Assembly (NCBI RefSeq): GCF_025971955.1
Contig: NZ_JAPDMX010000026.1
Location: 50,326 to 114,325, forward strand
DNA length: 64,000 bases
DNA from: Shewanella subflava
GTDB taxonomy: Bacteria > Pseudomonadota > Gammaproteobacteria > Enterobacterales > Shewanellaceae
Reading direction: 5' to 3'
In this document: piece by piece, positions 10,441-21,753 of the stretch
Position numbering within the stretch: the first letter of the stretch is position 1
Layout of the letters: each line of letters starts with the position of its first letter
The notes under the pieces: model-generated
The model's input: only the letters and a program-made list of their open reading frames with translations
Database searches by the model: none
What the model was told of the DNA's origin: nothing
Program-made: the position numbers and the translations under genes

Positions 10441-11982
10441 ATGCAACTGAATTCCACTGAAATCAGCGATCTGATTAAGCAGCGGATCGAGCAGTTCGAC
10501 GTCGTTAGTGAAGCTCGCAACGAAGGTACTATCGTTGCAGTAAGTGACGGCATCATTCGCATTAACGGCCTAGCCGATGTAATGCAAGGTGAAATGATCG
10601 AACTGCCTGGTGGCCGTTTTGCAATCGCGTTGAACTTAGAACGTGATTCTGTCGGTGCCGTAGTAATGGGCCCTTATGCTAATTTAGCTGAAGGCGCAAA
10701 AGTAAGAACTACTGGTCGTATTCTTGAAGTACCAGTGGGTCGTGGTCTACTTGGCCGCGTTGTTAACACTCTAGGTGAGCCAATTGACGGAAAAGGACCA
10801 ATCGACAACGATGGTTTCTCTCCTGTTGAAGTTATTGCTCCAGGTGTTATTGAACGTCAGTCAGTAGATCAACCAATCCAAACGGGTTATAAAGCCGTTG
10901 ATGCCATGATCCCAATCGGTCGTGGACAACGTGAATTGATCATTGGTGACCGTCAAACTGGTAAAACAGCGATGGCTATCGATGCAATCATCAACCAGAA
11001 AGATTCTGGCATTAAGTGTGTATACGTAGCGGTAGGCCAAAAAGCTTCTACCATTGCTAACGTGGTTCGCAAGCTAGAAGAACATGGTGCATTAGCTAAC
11101 ACTGTTGTTGTGGTTGCATCAGCTTCTGAAGCTGCAGCATTACAATACTTAGCACCTTATTCAGGTTGTTCAATGGGTGAATACTTCCGTGACCGCGGTG
11201 AAGATTCTTTAATCGTATATGATGATTTGTCTAAGCAAGCTGTTGCTTACCGTCAAATTTCATTGCTATTGAAGCGTCCACCAGGACGTGAAGCATACCC
11301 AGGTGACGTATTCTATCTACACTCTCGTTTATTAGAGCGTGCTTCACGCGTAAACGAGCACTATGTAGAAAAGTTCACTAAAGGTGCAGTAACAGGTAAA
11401 ACAGGTTCTTTAACCGCATTACCTATTATTGAAACCCAAGCTGGTGACGTATCAGCGTTCGTACCGACCAACGTAATTTCTATTACCGATGGTCAGATCT
11501 TCCTTGAGACTGACTTGTTTAACTCTGGCTTACGTCCAGCTGTTAACCCAGGTATTTCTGTTTCTCGTGTTGGTGGTGCAGCGCAGACTAAGATCATCAA
11601 GAAACTGTCTGGTGGTATTCGTACCGCACTTGCACAGTATCGAGAGCTTGCAGCGTTCTCACAGTTTGCATCTGATTTAGATGATGCAACTCGTGCTCAA
11701 CTTGAGCATGGTGAGCGAGTAACCGAACTAATGAAGCAAAAGCAATATGCTCCTATGAGCGTTGCTGCCCAAGCTGTGTCAATTTTCTCAGCTGAAAAAG
11801 GCTACCTAAAAGGTGTTGCTTTAAATGAAGTCGGTCGCTTCGAAGCCGCTCTGCTTTCATACATGAACAGTCAACATGCTGACCTAATGAACAACATCAA
11901 CGCTACTGGCGATTATAACGCTGCTATCGAAGAAGAGTTAAAGGCAGGCATGGACAAGTTCATTGAAACCCAAACCTGGTAA
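10441..11982 (+). CDS. atpA: F1Fo ATP synthase subunit alpha
   Basis: Regulatory nucleotide-binding subunit of the F1 hexamer. The P-loop is GDRQTGKTA (about residues 169-177), and the family signature [10 protein letters not shown] lies in the C-terminal half with the arginine finger following in VSRVGGAAQ. The ATG at 10441 gives 513 residues, exactly the E. coli length, and has GGGAG seven bases upstream. An in-frame TTG six bases earlier is less likely. All catalytic-interface segments are intact. Confidence 0.97.
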   Translation: MQLNSTEISDLIKQRIEQFDVVSEARNEGTIVAVSDGIIRINGLADVMQGEMIELPGGRFAIALNLERDSVGAVVMGPYANLAEGAKVRTTGRILEVPVGRGLLGRVVNTLGEPIDGKGPIDNDGFSPVEVIAPGVIERQSVDQPIQTGYKAVDAMIPIGRGQRELIIGDRQTGKTAMAIDAIINQKDSGIKCVYVAVGQKASTIANVVRKLEEHGALANTVVVVASASEAAALQYLAPYSGCSMGEYFRDRGEDSLIVYDDLSKQAVAYRQISLLLKRPPGREAYPGDVFYLHSRLLERASRVNEHYVEKFTKGAVTGKTGSLTALPIIETQAGDVSAFVPTNVISITDGQIFLETDLFNSGLRPAVNPGISVSRVGGAAQTKIIKKLSGGIRTALAQYRELAAFSQFASDLDDATRAQLEHGERVTELMKQKQYAPMSVAAQAVSIFSAEKGYLKGVALNEVGRFEAALLSYMNSQHADLMNNINATGDYNAAIEEELKAGMDKFIETQTW

Positions 11983-12033
11983 CAATGAACGGGGTGCCCG
12001 TGGGCACCTCAGGTCCCAGATTGGAGAGTAGAG

Positions 12034-12894
12034 ATGGCCGGCGCTAAAGATATTAAAACCCAGATCGCGAGTATTAAAAATACTCAGAAGATCACTTCTG
12101 CTATGGGAATGGTTGCGACAAGCAAAATGCGCAAAGCGCAGGAACGCATGAAAGCAAGCCGTCCATATGCTGAAAATATGCGTAAGGTGATCGGTCACGT
12201 CGCGCAAGGTAAGCTCGAGTTTAAACACCCTATTTTAGAGGTGCGAGATGCCAAGCGGGTTGGTTACATTGTTGTGTCAACCGACCGTGGCCTTTGTGGT
12301 GGTTTGAACGTCAACCTGTTCAAAAAGGTTGTGTCAGATCTGAAAAGCTGGAAAAAACAAGGCGCAGAAATTGAGTTTTGCCCAATTGGTGCCCGTAGTG
12401 TTCAGTTTTTCAAAAGCTTTGGTGGTGAAATATCTGCCCACGCATCAGGTTTAGGCGATGCGCCTAAATTAGCCGATTTAATCGGTACCGTTCGCGTGAT
12501 GTTAAAAGCTTACAACGAAGGCAAATTGGATCGTCTGTTTATTGTATTCAACAAATTTGTGAATACCATGACTCAGACTCCTGTGATCGAGCAACTGCTA
12601 CCTTTGCCTAAATCGGAAGAAGATGTTGCTAAGTATCCTTGGGATTACATTTACGAGCCTGATCCAAAAGAAATTTTGGAATTATTGTTAACTCGTTATA
12701 TAGAATCACAAGTATATCAAGCCGTTGTTGAAAATATTGCCTCTGAACAAGCTGCCCGTATGGTAGCAATGAAGGCGGCAACCGACAACGCAGGCGAACT
12801 AATCAACGATTTGCAATTAGTCTACAACAAAGCCCGTCAGGCTGCGATTACGCAAGAACTGTCGGAAATTGTGTCAGGCGCTGCAGCGGTTTAG
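12034..12894 (+). CDS. atpG: F1Fo ATP synthase subunit gamma
   Basis: Gamma is the central rotor shaft. It has 286 residues against 287 in E. coli. The N-terminal helix [20 protein letters not shown] and the C-terminal helix that ends in [14 protein letters not shown] form the coiled coil inside the alpha/beta hexamer. The DRGLCGGLN block is a family hallmark. A GGAG ribosome binding site precedes the ATG. Confidence 0.97.
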   Translation: MAGAKDIKTQIASIKNTQKITSAMGMVATSKMRKAQERMKASRPYAENMRKVIGHVAQGKLEFKHPILEVRDAKRVGYIVVSTDRGLCGGLNVNLFKKVVSDLKSWKKQGAEIEFCPIGARSVQFFKSFGGEISAHASGLGDAPKLADLIGTVRVMLKAYNEGKLDRLFIVFNKFVNTMTQTPVIEQLLPLPKSEEDVAKYPWDYIYEPDPKEILELLLTRYIESQVYQAVVENIASEQAARMVAMKAATDNAGELINDLQLVYNKARQAAITQELSEIVSGAAAV

Positions 12895-14322
<1,428 letters not shown>

Positions 14323-14358
14323 CTAGGCCGTAACGCTTAGTTCTTTAAGGAGAGCTCA

Positions 14359-14787
14359 ATGGCAGCCATGACAGTCAAACTTGATATTGTTAGTGCAGAG
14401 GATAGCTTATACCACGGCGAAGTAACTTTTTTTGAAGTTATGGGTGCTGAAGGTGAATTAGGTATTATGCCTAATCATGCCCCTTTGTTAACAAAGATCA
14501 AACCTGGCATGGCGCGCATGATCAAGCAAGATGGCAGTGAAGAAGTATTGTATCTTTCAGGTGGTATCCTGGAAGTGCAGCCGGCTTCAATTTCTGTTCT
14601 TGCTGATGTTGCATTGCGTGCCGATGATATTGATGAGCAAGCTGCTTTAGAAGCTAAACGCCATGCAGAAGAGAAAATTGCTAATGCAGGTGTAGACTTC
14701 GACTATGAAGCGGCAACCATTGAATTGGCTAAATCTATAGCACAGTTGAAAGTGGTTGAAACCATCAAGAAAAACATCACCAGATAA
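14359..14787 (+). CDS. atpC: F1Fo ATP synthase subunit epsilon
   Basis: Epsilon links gamma to the c-ring and inhibits ATP hydrolysis through its C-terminal helices. It has 142 residues, slightly longer than E. coli (139). The beta-sandwich block [19 protein letters not shown] is clear. It is the last gene of the operon and is followed directly by a strong terminator. Confidence 0.97.
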   Translation: MAAMTVKLDIVSAEDSLYHGEVTFFEVMGAEGELGIMPNHAPLLTKIKPGMARMIKQDGSEEVLYLSGGILEVQPASISVLADVALRADDIDEQAALEAKRHAEEKIANAGVDFDYEAATIELAKSIAQLKVVETIKKNITR

Positions 14788-14805
14788 GTTGATTATTTGC
14801 TGAAT

Positions 14806-14838
14806 AAAAAGGCGACTCATTGATGAGTCGCCTTTTTT
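14806..14838 (+). terminator. Rho-independent terminator of the atp operon
   Basis: GGCGACTCAT pairs with ATGAGTCGCC and is followed by a run of six T. It closes the atp operon. Confidence 0.95.
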
Positions 14839-15041
14839 ATTGCGACTGACCCATATAATACTCATCACGATAAGTAAGTGATAAAAAATAGCATAGGAAC
14901 AACGCTGTTATCGAGTGTTTTAACAAGCTAGGGTGCTCAGTTATTTATTAAGATTGGTATAAATCAGCAATTTTCCTTTTGTTGTGTTAATCAGCTAAAA
15001 TAGCTGCAATTTTATTATTTAGTATTTTGAAGGAATCAATC

Positions 15042-16406
15042 ATGTCGTTAAATGTTGTGATCTTAGCTGCAGGCAAAGGAACGCGAATGCGCTCAGATCT
15101 TCCTAAAGTGTTACATCCTATCGCCCATAAAAGTATGGTGCAGCATGTTATTGATACGGCAAATTCTTTAGGCTCACAGGCTATTCAATTGGTCTATGGT
15201 TACGGTGCCGATAAACTGCAAGCTGCATTAGGTGAGCAACCTTTAAATTGGGTATTACAGGCAGAGCAGCTTGGTACAGGCCACGCTGTCGCACAAGCAA
15301 ATCCCAATATTAACGACGATGATACCGTGTTGATTCTTTATGGTGATGTGCCACTTATTCAGCAAAGTACCCTAGAAGCGTTGTTAAAAGCACGCCCTGA
15401 AAATGGTTTAGCTATTCTTACCGTTACTTTGCCTAACCCGACAGGTTATGGCCGCATCGTACGGGAAGCTGGAAAAGTTGTCGGTATTGTTGAACAAAAA
15501 GATGCCAATCCAGAACAGCTTAATATTAAAGAAGTGAATACAGGCATTATGGCTGTGCCAGGCAAGCAGTTAAAAGCTTGGCTAAACCGCTTATCAAACA
15601 ATAATGCTCAGGGCGAATATTATCTTACCGACATTATCGCCATGGCAAATGCCGATGGTGTTGCAATTACCACTGCGCAACCTCAGTCAGCTATTGAGGT
15701 GGAAGGTGCCAACAACCGCGTGCAACTTGCCCAACTTGAGCGTGCTTATCAGGCTCGCGCAGCTGAACAGCTCATGCTAGCAGGTGCCAACTTACGTGAC
15801 CCAGCCAGAATTGATATTCGTGGTGACGTTAGCGTCGGTATGGATGTGATGATCGATGTAAACGTAATTATTCAGGGTAAAGTGACTTTAGGTAATAATG
15901 TCACTATTGGTGCTGGTGCCATTTTAATTGATTGTGACATTGCTGATAACGCTGAAATTAAACCTTACTCTATTATCGAAGGTGCTAAGTTAGGTAAATC
16001 AGCGAGTGCGGGACCATTTGCGCGTTTACGTACAGGTGCTGAGTTGAAAGAAGATGCCCATATCGGTAATTTTGTGGAAATGAAAAAGGCCGTATTAGGC
16101 GTTGGTTCAAAAGCCGGTCATCTAGCCTATTTAGGCGATGCGCAAATAGGTGCGGGCGTAAACATTGGTGCTGGTACCATCACGTGTAATTATGATGGTG
16201 CTAACAAGTTTTTGACCGTTATCGAAGACGGTGTATTTGTTGGCAGTGATACACAGCTTATTGCTCCGGTCACTATTGGTAAAAATGCGACCTTAGGTGC
16301 AGGGTCAACCATAGCTAAAGATGTTGGCGAAGGTGAGTTAGTTATCACCCGTGTCAAACAGCGTCATATCACTGGCTGGCAACGTCCTGTTAAACAGCCA
16401 AAGTAA
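15042..16406 (+). CDS. glmU: Bifunctional GlcN-1-P acetyltransferase / GlcNAc-1-P uridyltransferase
   Basis: GlmU makes UDP-GlcNAc from glucosamine-1-phosphate for peptidoglycan and lipopolysaccharide. The N-terminal pyrophosphorylase domain starts with [18 protein letters not shown] (about residues 8-25). The C-terminal half is a left-handed beta helix of hexapeptide repeats and includes the acetyltransferase block [11 protein letters not shown] and HLAYLGDA. I place the start at the ATG at 15042, with AAGGA upstream, giving 454 residues; an in-frame TTG 15 bases earlier would add five residues. The 239-bp gap before it, beyond the atp terminator, shows no gene. In E. coli glmU and glmS are adjacent; here a receptor and a regulator lie between them. 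Confidence 0.96.
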   Translation: MSLNVVILAAGKGTRMRSDLPKVLHPIAHKSMVQHVIDTANSLGSQAIQLVYGYGADKLQAALGEQPLNWVLQAEQLGTGHAVAQANPNINDDDTVLILYGDVPLIQQSTLEALLKARPENGLAILTVTLPNPTGYGRIVREAGKVVGIVEQKDANPEQLNIKEVNTGIMAVPGKQLKAWLNRLSNNNAQGEYYLTDIIAMANADGVAITTAQPQSAIEVEGANNRVQLAQLERAYQARAAEQLMLAGANLRDPARIDIRGDVSVGMDVMIDVNVIIQGKVTLGNNVTIGAGAILIDCDIADNAEIKPYSIIEGAKLGKSASAGPFARLRTGAELKEDAHIGNFVEMKKAVLGVGSKAGHLAYLGDAQIGAGVNIGAGTITCNYDGANKFLTVIEDGVFVGSDTQLIAPVTIGKNATLGAGSTIAKDVGEGELVITRVKQRHITGWQRPVKQPK

Positions 16407-16449
16407 TGTAAATACGCCCTAGTTTTAGGTCTGCGATATACTCGACACT

Positions 16450-16482
16450 AAGCGATAAATATCACTATTTATCGCTTTTTTT
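16450..16482 (+). terminator. Rho-independent terminator after glmU
   Basis: An 11-bp stem (AAGCGATAAAT with ATTTATCGCTT) with a 6-base loop is followed by a T run. Confidence 0.92.
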
Positions 16483-16529
16483 ATGCATTTAAAACATCAT
16501 AAAATAGAGTAAATATACTGTAAATTAAG

Positions 16530-16548
16530 TTTAATGGTAATCATTCTC
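16530..16548. promoter_or_regulatory. Fur box
   Basis: The 19 bases TTTAATGGTAATCATTCTC match the consensus GATAATGATAATCATTATC at 15 positions. The site lies about 50 bp before the TonB receptor gene, where Fur would repress it under iron-replete conditions. The motif is seen; the regulation is inferred. Confidence 0.8.
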
Positions 16549-16597
16549 ATTTAAGATGTCCTCACTAAATCGGTATAACATCTTAATAGAGGTATGA

Positions 16598-18787
16598 ATG
16601 TTAACTAAACTATCGGCTGTCGCTATTGCTGTAACAACAGGATTATTATCGTATTCAGTGCACTTTACAGTGCAAGCTGAACAGTCTACGTCATTACAAG
16701 TCACACCAGATCACGCCGCAGCTAAAAACATTGAGCGAATAGAAGTCACCGGCAGGCAGTTTAATCACTATAAAGTCGGCACCGCCACAGGTGCGATGCG
16801 CGGTAATATAGACTTAATGGATACCCCTCAATCTGTTGCCATTATTCCCGACTTTGTCACCGACGAACAACTGGCTAAAAATTTATCCGAAGTATTAGTT
16901 AATGACTCAAGTGTGACAGCCGGTAGTGAAAAGTGGAATCGTCAGGTGTTTAGTTTGCGTGGTTTTGAGCTTGATTCGGGGGCCGGTTATCTCATCAATG
17001 GCCACCAGCAGTGGTCGCACTATGTGCAGCCAATAGAAACATTACAGCAAGTTGAAGTCTTAAAAGGCCCTTCAAGTATGCTGTATGGGCAATCTGGTCC
17101 TGGTGGTTTGATTAATATGGTCACCAAAAAACCAACATATGATACTGAGATTGAGCTGGGTTTTGATACCGACGAACATGGGTCTACACGCTTTCAAGCC
17201 GATGCGGGTGGCAGTATTAATGATGCACAAACCTTGCGTTACCGTGCCGTATTAGTGAAACAGGATTCACAATACTGGCGTAATTATGCTAACACCATGG
17301 GCGTAGATGAAACCCATCAAGAACGTGATCGCTGGTTAGGCTTCATCAACTTAGAATATGACATTACAGATGATTTATTGCTGTCGTTAAAATACGATCA
17401 CACCCAAGATAAAACCGGTATTGATCGTGGCGGCTGGTTAAATAGTGCTGGCGAGTTAATCGGTGGCCGAGATTTAATATGGGATATGCCATGGGCATTT
17501 ACAGACAACACTATCACCAATAAAGGTGGCGATTTAACCTACCATATTAACGATAATATCCAGCTTAAAACCGGTTATAACCACCAGCAATTTAATCGTC
17601 AGCGTCTAGACACTTCACCTAACTTGTGTGGCAAAGACAGTAACAAACAAAATGTGTGTTATGACGACCCATTAACCCAAGGTTACTTTATTAGCCCGTT
17701 TGACCGTTATGACGATTGGCAGCATGAAACGGCTTATATGGACTTTACTAGCCAATTCAGCACTGCAGGTATTGAGCATCAGTTGTTACTAGGTGGCAAT
17801 TTATTAAAATACTACTATGGTCAGCTAAAAGATTCTGGCCCTAAAAATCAGCATGTCATGCCCGGTGTGCCAGTGGTTAACCCTGGTTTAGATTATCATC
17901 GAGACACCACAAAGTATGAATCTGATTACAAGCATTACGGCTTTTATCTACAAGATCTGATTAGCTTTAATGATTCATGGCAGGCGTTAGTGGGTACTCG
18001 CTATGATGAGCAGAAAAAAGACGGCGAGGGTAACAACAGCTACGCGATTTCACCCAAGTTTGGGCTGATTTACTCCCCAATACAAAACGCTAGTATTTAC
18101 GTTAATTATTCGCAAAGTTTTAGCCCACAAGGGATGGTTAATAACGAAGATGACATTAATAATAAAATGGATCTTGAACCTGAGTACGGCACTCAATATG
18201 AGTTAGGTACAAAGTGGGAGTTATTCGATGGCAGTTTACTGTTAACTGGCGCCATATTTGATATCACGGTATCGAACGTTACAGTACAGCAAACATTAGT
18301 TACCCCAGTTAACGGTAAAACTTATATCACCACCCAGGAAGGCGAACAGCGCCATAAAGGGGCTGAAATTGGTGCACAAGGTCAAGTCGCCGACAAGTGG
18401 TTTGTTACAGGGTCAATGATGTATTTAAATGCAGAATATTCGCGCCCTGCATCAGATAGTTTAAATGGTAAAACCCCGATAGATGCCCCAGAGTTTTCAG
18501 CAAACCTTTGGACACGTTATGAAATGACCGAAAACTTTGCTCTTAACTTTGGTGCAACCTATGTGGGCGAGCGTTATGCCGACAGTCAAAATACCATCAC
18601 CAAAGATGATTATATTACGGCTGATGTTGGAGCTGCTTACACTATGCCTATTATGGGCAGCGATGTGAGTTTACGTATGAACATCAGAAACCTATTCGAT
18701 AAAGATTACCTTGGCGGCGGTGGTATAACCGATGTTACCGTGGGTCAGGGGCGCAATATTAATTTGGCGCTAGAAGCTCAGTTTTAA
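16598..18787 (+). CDS. TonB-dependent siderophore receptor
   Basis: Outer-membrane beta barrel that imports a ferric siderophore using energy from TonB-ExbBD. It has 729 residues. A signal peptide (about 1-27, cleavage after VQA) is followed by a TonB-box-like segment (ERIEVTG). The plug domain contains TPQSVAIIP, SLRGFELDSGAGYLING and VEVLKGPSSMLYGQSGPGGLINMVTKKP. The barrel ends with the terminal aromatic (ALEAQF). The layout fits the ferrichrome/hydroxamate-type siderophore receptor family, but the ligand cannot be read. A Fur box lies upstream and a terminator downstream. The gene is a separate unit placed between glmU and the glmS regulator. Confidence 0.92.
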   Translation: MLTKLSAVAIAVTTGLLSYSVHFTVQAEQSTSLQVTPDHAAAKNIERIEVTGRQFNHYKVGTATGAMRGNIDLMDTPQSVAIIPDFVTDEQLAKNLSEVLVNDSSVTAGSEKWNRQVFSLRGFELDSGAGYLINGHQQWSHYVQPIETLQQVEVLKGPSSMLYGQSGPGGLINMVTKKPTYDTEIELGFDTDEHGSTRFQADAGGSINDAQTLRYRAVLVKQDSQYWRNYANTMGVDETHQERDRWLGFINLEYDITDDLLLSLKYDHTQDKTGIDRGGWLNSAGELIGGRDLIWDMPWAFTDNTITNKGGDLTYHINDNIQLKTGYNHQQFNRQRLDTSPNLCGKDSNKQNVCYDDPLTQGYFISPFDRYDDWQHETAYMDFTSQFSTAGIEHQLLLGGNLLKYYYGQLKDSGPKNQHVMPGVPVVNPGLDYHRDTTKYESDYKHYGFYLQDLISFNDSWQALVGTRYDEQKKDGEGNNSYAISPKFGLIYSPIQNASIYVNYSQSFSPQGMVNNEDDINNKMDLEPEYGTQYELGTKWELFDGSLLLTGAIFDITVSNVTVQQTLVTPVNGKTYITTQEGEQRHKGAEIGAQGQVADKWFVTGSMMYLNAEYSRPASDSLNGKTPIDAPEFSANLWTRYEMTENFALNFGATYVGERYADSQNTITKDDYITADVGAAYTMPIMGSDVSLRMNIRNLFDKDYLGGGGITDVTVGQGRNINLALEAQF

Positions 18788-18864
18788 TCCTTTGAATCGA
18801 TAATTTACCTCGGTGAGTATCCTTTTGGGTGATGTGTCATAAAGAAAATTGCAGATTATTATCT

Positions 18865-18893
18865 AAAAAAGCAGCGTTTATCGCTGCTTTTTT
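18865..18893 (+). terminator. Rho-independent terminator after the siderophore receptor
   Basis: AAAGCAGCG pairs with CGCTGCTTT around a TTTAT loop, with A and T runs on the two sides, so it may work in both directions. Confidence 0.9.
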
Positions 18894-18983
18894 GTTATTT
18901 ATCTTTCAATAGCACTAGAAAATGTTTCATTTGCTGCTAAAATATCTTTCGTTTCGTAACTTAAGTGAAAGATAAGCGTCAAT

Positions 18984-19754
18984 ATGAATAAACGTAATAC
19001 TCAACAACGTCGTCACAGCATTATTAATCTGCTAAACCAGCAAGGTGAAGTCAGTGTTGATGAGTTATCGTTACGTTTTGAAACGTCAGAAGTGACAATT
19101 CGAAAGGATCTAGCCACTTTAGAAAAAACCGGTTTATTGCTACGCCGCTATGGTGGTGCGATAGCCGTCCCCGACGAAGTCACCCAGCAATTTAGTGCTA
19201 AAATCGCACCCAATAAGTTAGCCATAGCCAAAACTGCTGCCGCACTGATTAAAGATCATAATCGCATCATCATAGACAGTGGTAGCACAACGACCGGTAT
19301 CGTGCAGCAGCTTAATGGTCTACGCGGCTTAGTGGTGATGACAAATTCATTACAATTGGCTAATGCCATCCATGAGTTAGAAAACGAACCAACATTATTG
19401 ATGACCGGAGGCACATGGGATCCACATTCAGAGTCTTTCCAAGGTCAGGTTGCCGAGCAAGTATTGCGTTCATATAACTTTGATCAGCTCTTTATTGGTG
19501 CCGATGGATTAGATTTAGAGCGTGGCACCACTACATTCAATGAGTTAACCGGACTGAGCAAAGTGATGGCCGAAATGTCGCGCGAAGTTATCGTCCTGCT
19601 TGAATCATCAAAAATCGGTCGTCGAATCCCAAATTTAGAACTGCCTTGGCGCGAGATTAATGTATTGGTCACCGATGACCATATCTCAGCCGAGGCATTA
19701 CAAACTATTACAGACCAAGGCGTAAAAGTGTTACTTGCGCCTTACGTTGCATAA
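18984..19754 (+). CDS. DeoR/GlpR-family transcriptional regulator
   Basis: 256-residue DNA-binding regulator. The N-terminal winged helix-turn-helix (about residues 5-58) includes GEVSVDELSLRFETSEVTIRKDL, the DeoR family signature region. The C-terminal sugar-phosphate sensor domain contains IIDSGSTTTGI and MTNSLQLANAI, followed by FIGADGLDLERGTTTFNE, which is typical of AgaR/GlpR-type members. glmS begins 34 bp after its stop codon, so I infer that it controls glmS in response to an amino sugar phosphate, replacing the GlmY/GlmZ RNA control of enteric bacteria. The effector is not known from sequence. Confidence 0.9.
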   Translation: MNKRNTQQRRHSIINLLNQQGEVSVDELSLRFETSEVTIRKDLATLEKTGLLLRRYGGAIAVPDEVTQQFSAKIAPNKLAIAKTAAALIKDHNRIIIDSGSTTTGIVQQLNGLRGLVVMTNSLQLANAIHELENEPTLLMTGGTWDPHSESFQGQVAEQVLRSYNFDQLFIGADGLDLERGTTTFNELTGLSKVMAEMSREVIVLLESSKIGRRIPNLELPWREINVLVTDDHISAEALQTITDQGVKVLLAPYVA

Positions 19755-19788
19755 ATTCAATTTAAAACCATTTAATAGGTAAATAATC

Positions 19789-21618
19789 ATGTGTGGAATC
19801 GTTGGCGCAGTAGCGCAAAGAGATGTAGCAGAAATTTTAGTTGAGGGGTTACGCCGCTTAGAATATCGCGGTTATGACAGCGCTGGAGTTGCGGTTATCC
19901 AAAATGGCGAGCTAAGTCGCACCCGTCGTTTAGGTAAAGTGCAAGAGCTATCATCAGCACTTGATGAAGCGCCACTGGCTGGTGGCACAGGTATTGCGCA
20001 TACCCGTTGGGCAACCCACGGTGAGCCAAGCGAGCGCAATGCTCATCCACATGTGTCTGAGGGTGATATTGCCGTGGTCCATAACGGCATTATCGAAAAC
20101 CACAACAAGCTGCGTGAAAAACTCAAAGGCTTGGGCTATGTGTTTGCATCAGACACTGACACCGAAGTCATTTGTCATTTAGTACATCACGAACTTAAAA
20201 CCGCTGATAATTTATTAACCGCAGTGCAAGCCACAGTAAAACAACTTGAAGGCGCTTATGGCACTGTAGTTATCGACCGCCGCGATAGCGAGCGTATGGT
20301 GGTGGCCCGCAGTGGTAGTCCATTGGTGATTGGTTTTGGTTTAGGCGAAAACTTTGTTGCCTCAGATCAACTGGCCTTATTACCCGTTACCCGTTCATTC
20401 GCCTTTTTAGAAGAAGGTGATGTCGCAGAAGTCACCCGTCGCGAAGTCAATATTTATGATGTTAACTGCAACCCAGTTAAGCGTGAAGTGAAAGAATCAG
20501 AAGTCACCCATGATGCGGGTGACAAAGGTGAATACCGTCACTACATGCTTAAAGAAATTTACGAGCAGCCAACTGCAATAGCACACACCTTAGAAGGCCG
20601 TATTGCTGGAGGTAAAGTATTAGATTCCGCCTTTGGTGAAAACGCTGCAGAGTTTTTAAAAGACATCAAGCACGTACAAATTATTGCCTGTGGTACCAGT
20701 TACCATGCGGGTATGGCGGCGCGCTACTGGTTAGAAGACTGGGCTGGCGTATCGTGTAACGTTGAAATTGCTTCAGAGTTCCGTTACCGCAAATCGCACT
20801 TATTCCCTAATAGCTTATTGGTGACGATTTCACAATCGGGTGAAACCGCAGACACCCTAGCGGCGCTGCGTTTAGCCAAAGACATGGGCTATAAAGCCAC
20901 CTTAACTATTTGTAACTCAGCGGGCTCATCGTTGGTGCGTGAATCTGACATGGCGTACATGATGAAAGCGGGCGCTGAAATTGGCGTGGCATCAACTAAA
21001 GCCTTTACTGTGCAATTGGCTGGTTTATTAATGTTAACCACTGCAATTGGTCGTCACAACGGCATGAGCGAAGAAATGCAAGCCGCTATTACCCAGAGCT
21101 TACAATCTATGCCAGCTAAAGTTGAACAAGCTTTGGGTTTAGATGATGCTATTGCTGAACTGGCTGAAGACTTTGCCGACAAGCACCATGCATTATTCCT
21201 AGGCCGTGGCGATCAATACCCAATCGCAATGGAAGGCGCGCTAAAACTGAAAGAAATTTCATACATTCATGCAGAAGCCTATGCTTCAGGTGAGCTAAAA
21301 CATGGCCCATTAGCACTGATTGATGCCGACATGCCGGTAATCGTTGTCGCACCCAACAACGAGTTACTCGAAAAGCTTAAATCAAACGTCGAAGAAGTCC
21401 GTGCCCGTGGCGGATTAATGTATGTGTTTGCTGACAAAGATGCTGAGTTTGAATCAGATGACACTATGAAAGTGATCCCAGTGCCACATTGTGATGAGTT
21501 TATGGCACCACTGATTTACACCATTCCACTGCAGTTATTGTCATATCATGTGGCATTAATTAAAGGTACCGATGTTGACCAACCACGTAACTTGGCAAAA
21601 TCGGTTACTGTTGAGTAA
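19789..21618 (+). CDS. glmS: Glucosamine-6-phosphate synthase (glutamine-hydrolysing)
   Basis: GlmS converts fructose-6-phosphate and glutamine to glucosamine-6-phosphate, the first step of amino sugar synthesis. It has 609 residues, as in E. coli. The N-terminal glutaminase starts MCGIVGA with Cys2 as nucleophile, followed by [18 protein letters not shown]. Two SIS domains follow, with ACGTSYHAG and [13 protein letters not shown]. The C terminus ends [12 protein letters not shown], the conserved region whose DNA is recognised by TnsD. The gene is intact. The Tn7-like element begins 25 bp after its stop codon. Confidence 0.98.
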   Translation: MCGIVGAVAQRDVAEILVEGLRRLEYRGYDSAGVAVIQNGELSRTRRLGKVQELSSALDEAPLAGGTGIAHTRWATHGEPSERNAHPHVSEGDIAVVHNGIIENHNKLREKLKGLGYVFASDTDTEVICHLVHHELKTADNLLTAVQATVKQLEGAYGTVVIDRRDSERMVVARSGSPLVIGFGLGENFVASDQLALLPVTRSFAFLEEGDVAEVTRREVNIYDVNCNPVKREVKESEVTHDAGDKGEYRHYMLKEIYEQPTAIAHTLEGRIAGGKVLDSAFGENAAEFLKDIKHVQIIACGTSYHAGMAARYWLEDWAGVSCNVEIASEFRYRKSHLFPNSLLVTISQSGETADTLAALRLAKDMGYKATLTICNSAGSSLVRESDMAYMMKAGAEIGVASTKAFTVQLAGLLMLTTAIGRHNGMSEEMQAAITQSLQSMPAKVEQALGLDDAIAELAEDFADKHHALFLGRGDQYPIAMEGALKLKEISYIHAEAYASGELKHGPLALIDADMPVIVVAPNNELLEKLKSNVEEVRARGGLMYVFADKDAEFESDDTMKVIPVPHCDEFMAPLIYTIPLQLLSYHVALIKGTDVDQPRNLAKSVTVE

Positions 21619-21643
21619 GTAACATGATTGCTGGTGGTTGATT
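21583..21643 (+). other. attTn7: attTn7 target site, glmS-proximal part
   Basis: The last codons of glmS are the known recognition site for TnsD. The stop codon ends at 21618, 25 bases separate it from the first base of the transposon, and this is the canonical Tn7 insertion distance. The last five bases (21639-21643, TGATT) are the left copy of the target duplication. Confidence 0.92.
21639..21643. repeat. Target site duplication, left copy
   Basis: TGATT directly precedes the TGT of the transposon end and is repeated at 46125-46129 directly after the terminal ACA. Five bases is the standard Tn7 duplication length. Confidence 0.93.
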
Positions 21644-21710
21644 TGTGAGATTATATAATAGTTTGATAATTTATATAATAGTTTGATATTTTATAAAATA
21701 GTTTGATATT
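21644..21710. repeat. Right end of the Tn7-like element with three tandem TnsB sites
   Basis: The terminal TGTGAGA is followed by three consecutive 20-bp repeats: 21651-21670, 21671-21690 and 21691-21710. All share the core AATAGTTTGATA, and they differ at only a few positions. In Tn7 the right end has closely packed TnsB sites and lies next to glmS, which fits. The same core occurs inverted at the other end of the element. Confidence 0.94.
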
Positions 21711-21715
21711 TTTTT

Positions 21716-21747
21716 GCCTCCTGCTAATATCCATTTAGACAGGAGGC
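21716..21747 (+). promoter_or_regulatory. Hairpin that buries the tnsA ribosome binding site
   Basis: GCCTCCTG (21716-21723) pairs perfectly with CAGGAGGC (21740-21747). The stem extends inward by CTAA with TTAG, leaving one bulged A and a 7-base loop. The AGGAGG Shine-Dalgarno of tnsA (21741-21746, 7 bases before the ATG) lies in the 3' arm. No T run follows, so it does not look like a terminator. The likely effect is to keep translation of tnsA low, for example on transcripts entering from glmS. The pairing is seen; the function is inferred. Confidence 0.72.
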
Positions 21748-21753
21748 TTATTT

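Noticed and set aside
21651..21710. Three 20-bp tandem repeats as a CRISPR array
   Set aside because: The repeats have no spacers and recur inverted at the other transposon end, which identifies them as TnsB binding sites. There are no cas genes.
21716..21747. tnsA leader hairpin as a rho-independent terminator
   Set aside because: No T run follows the stem on either strand, and the 3' arm carries the ribosome binding site.
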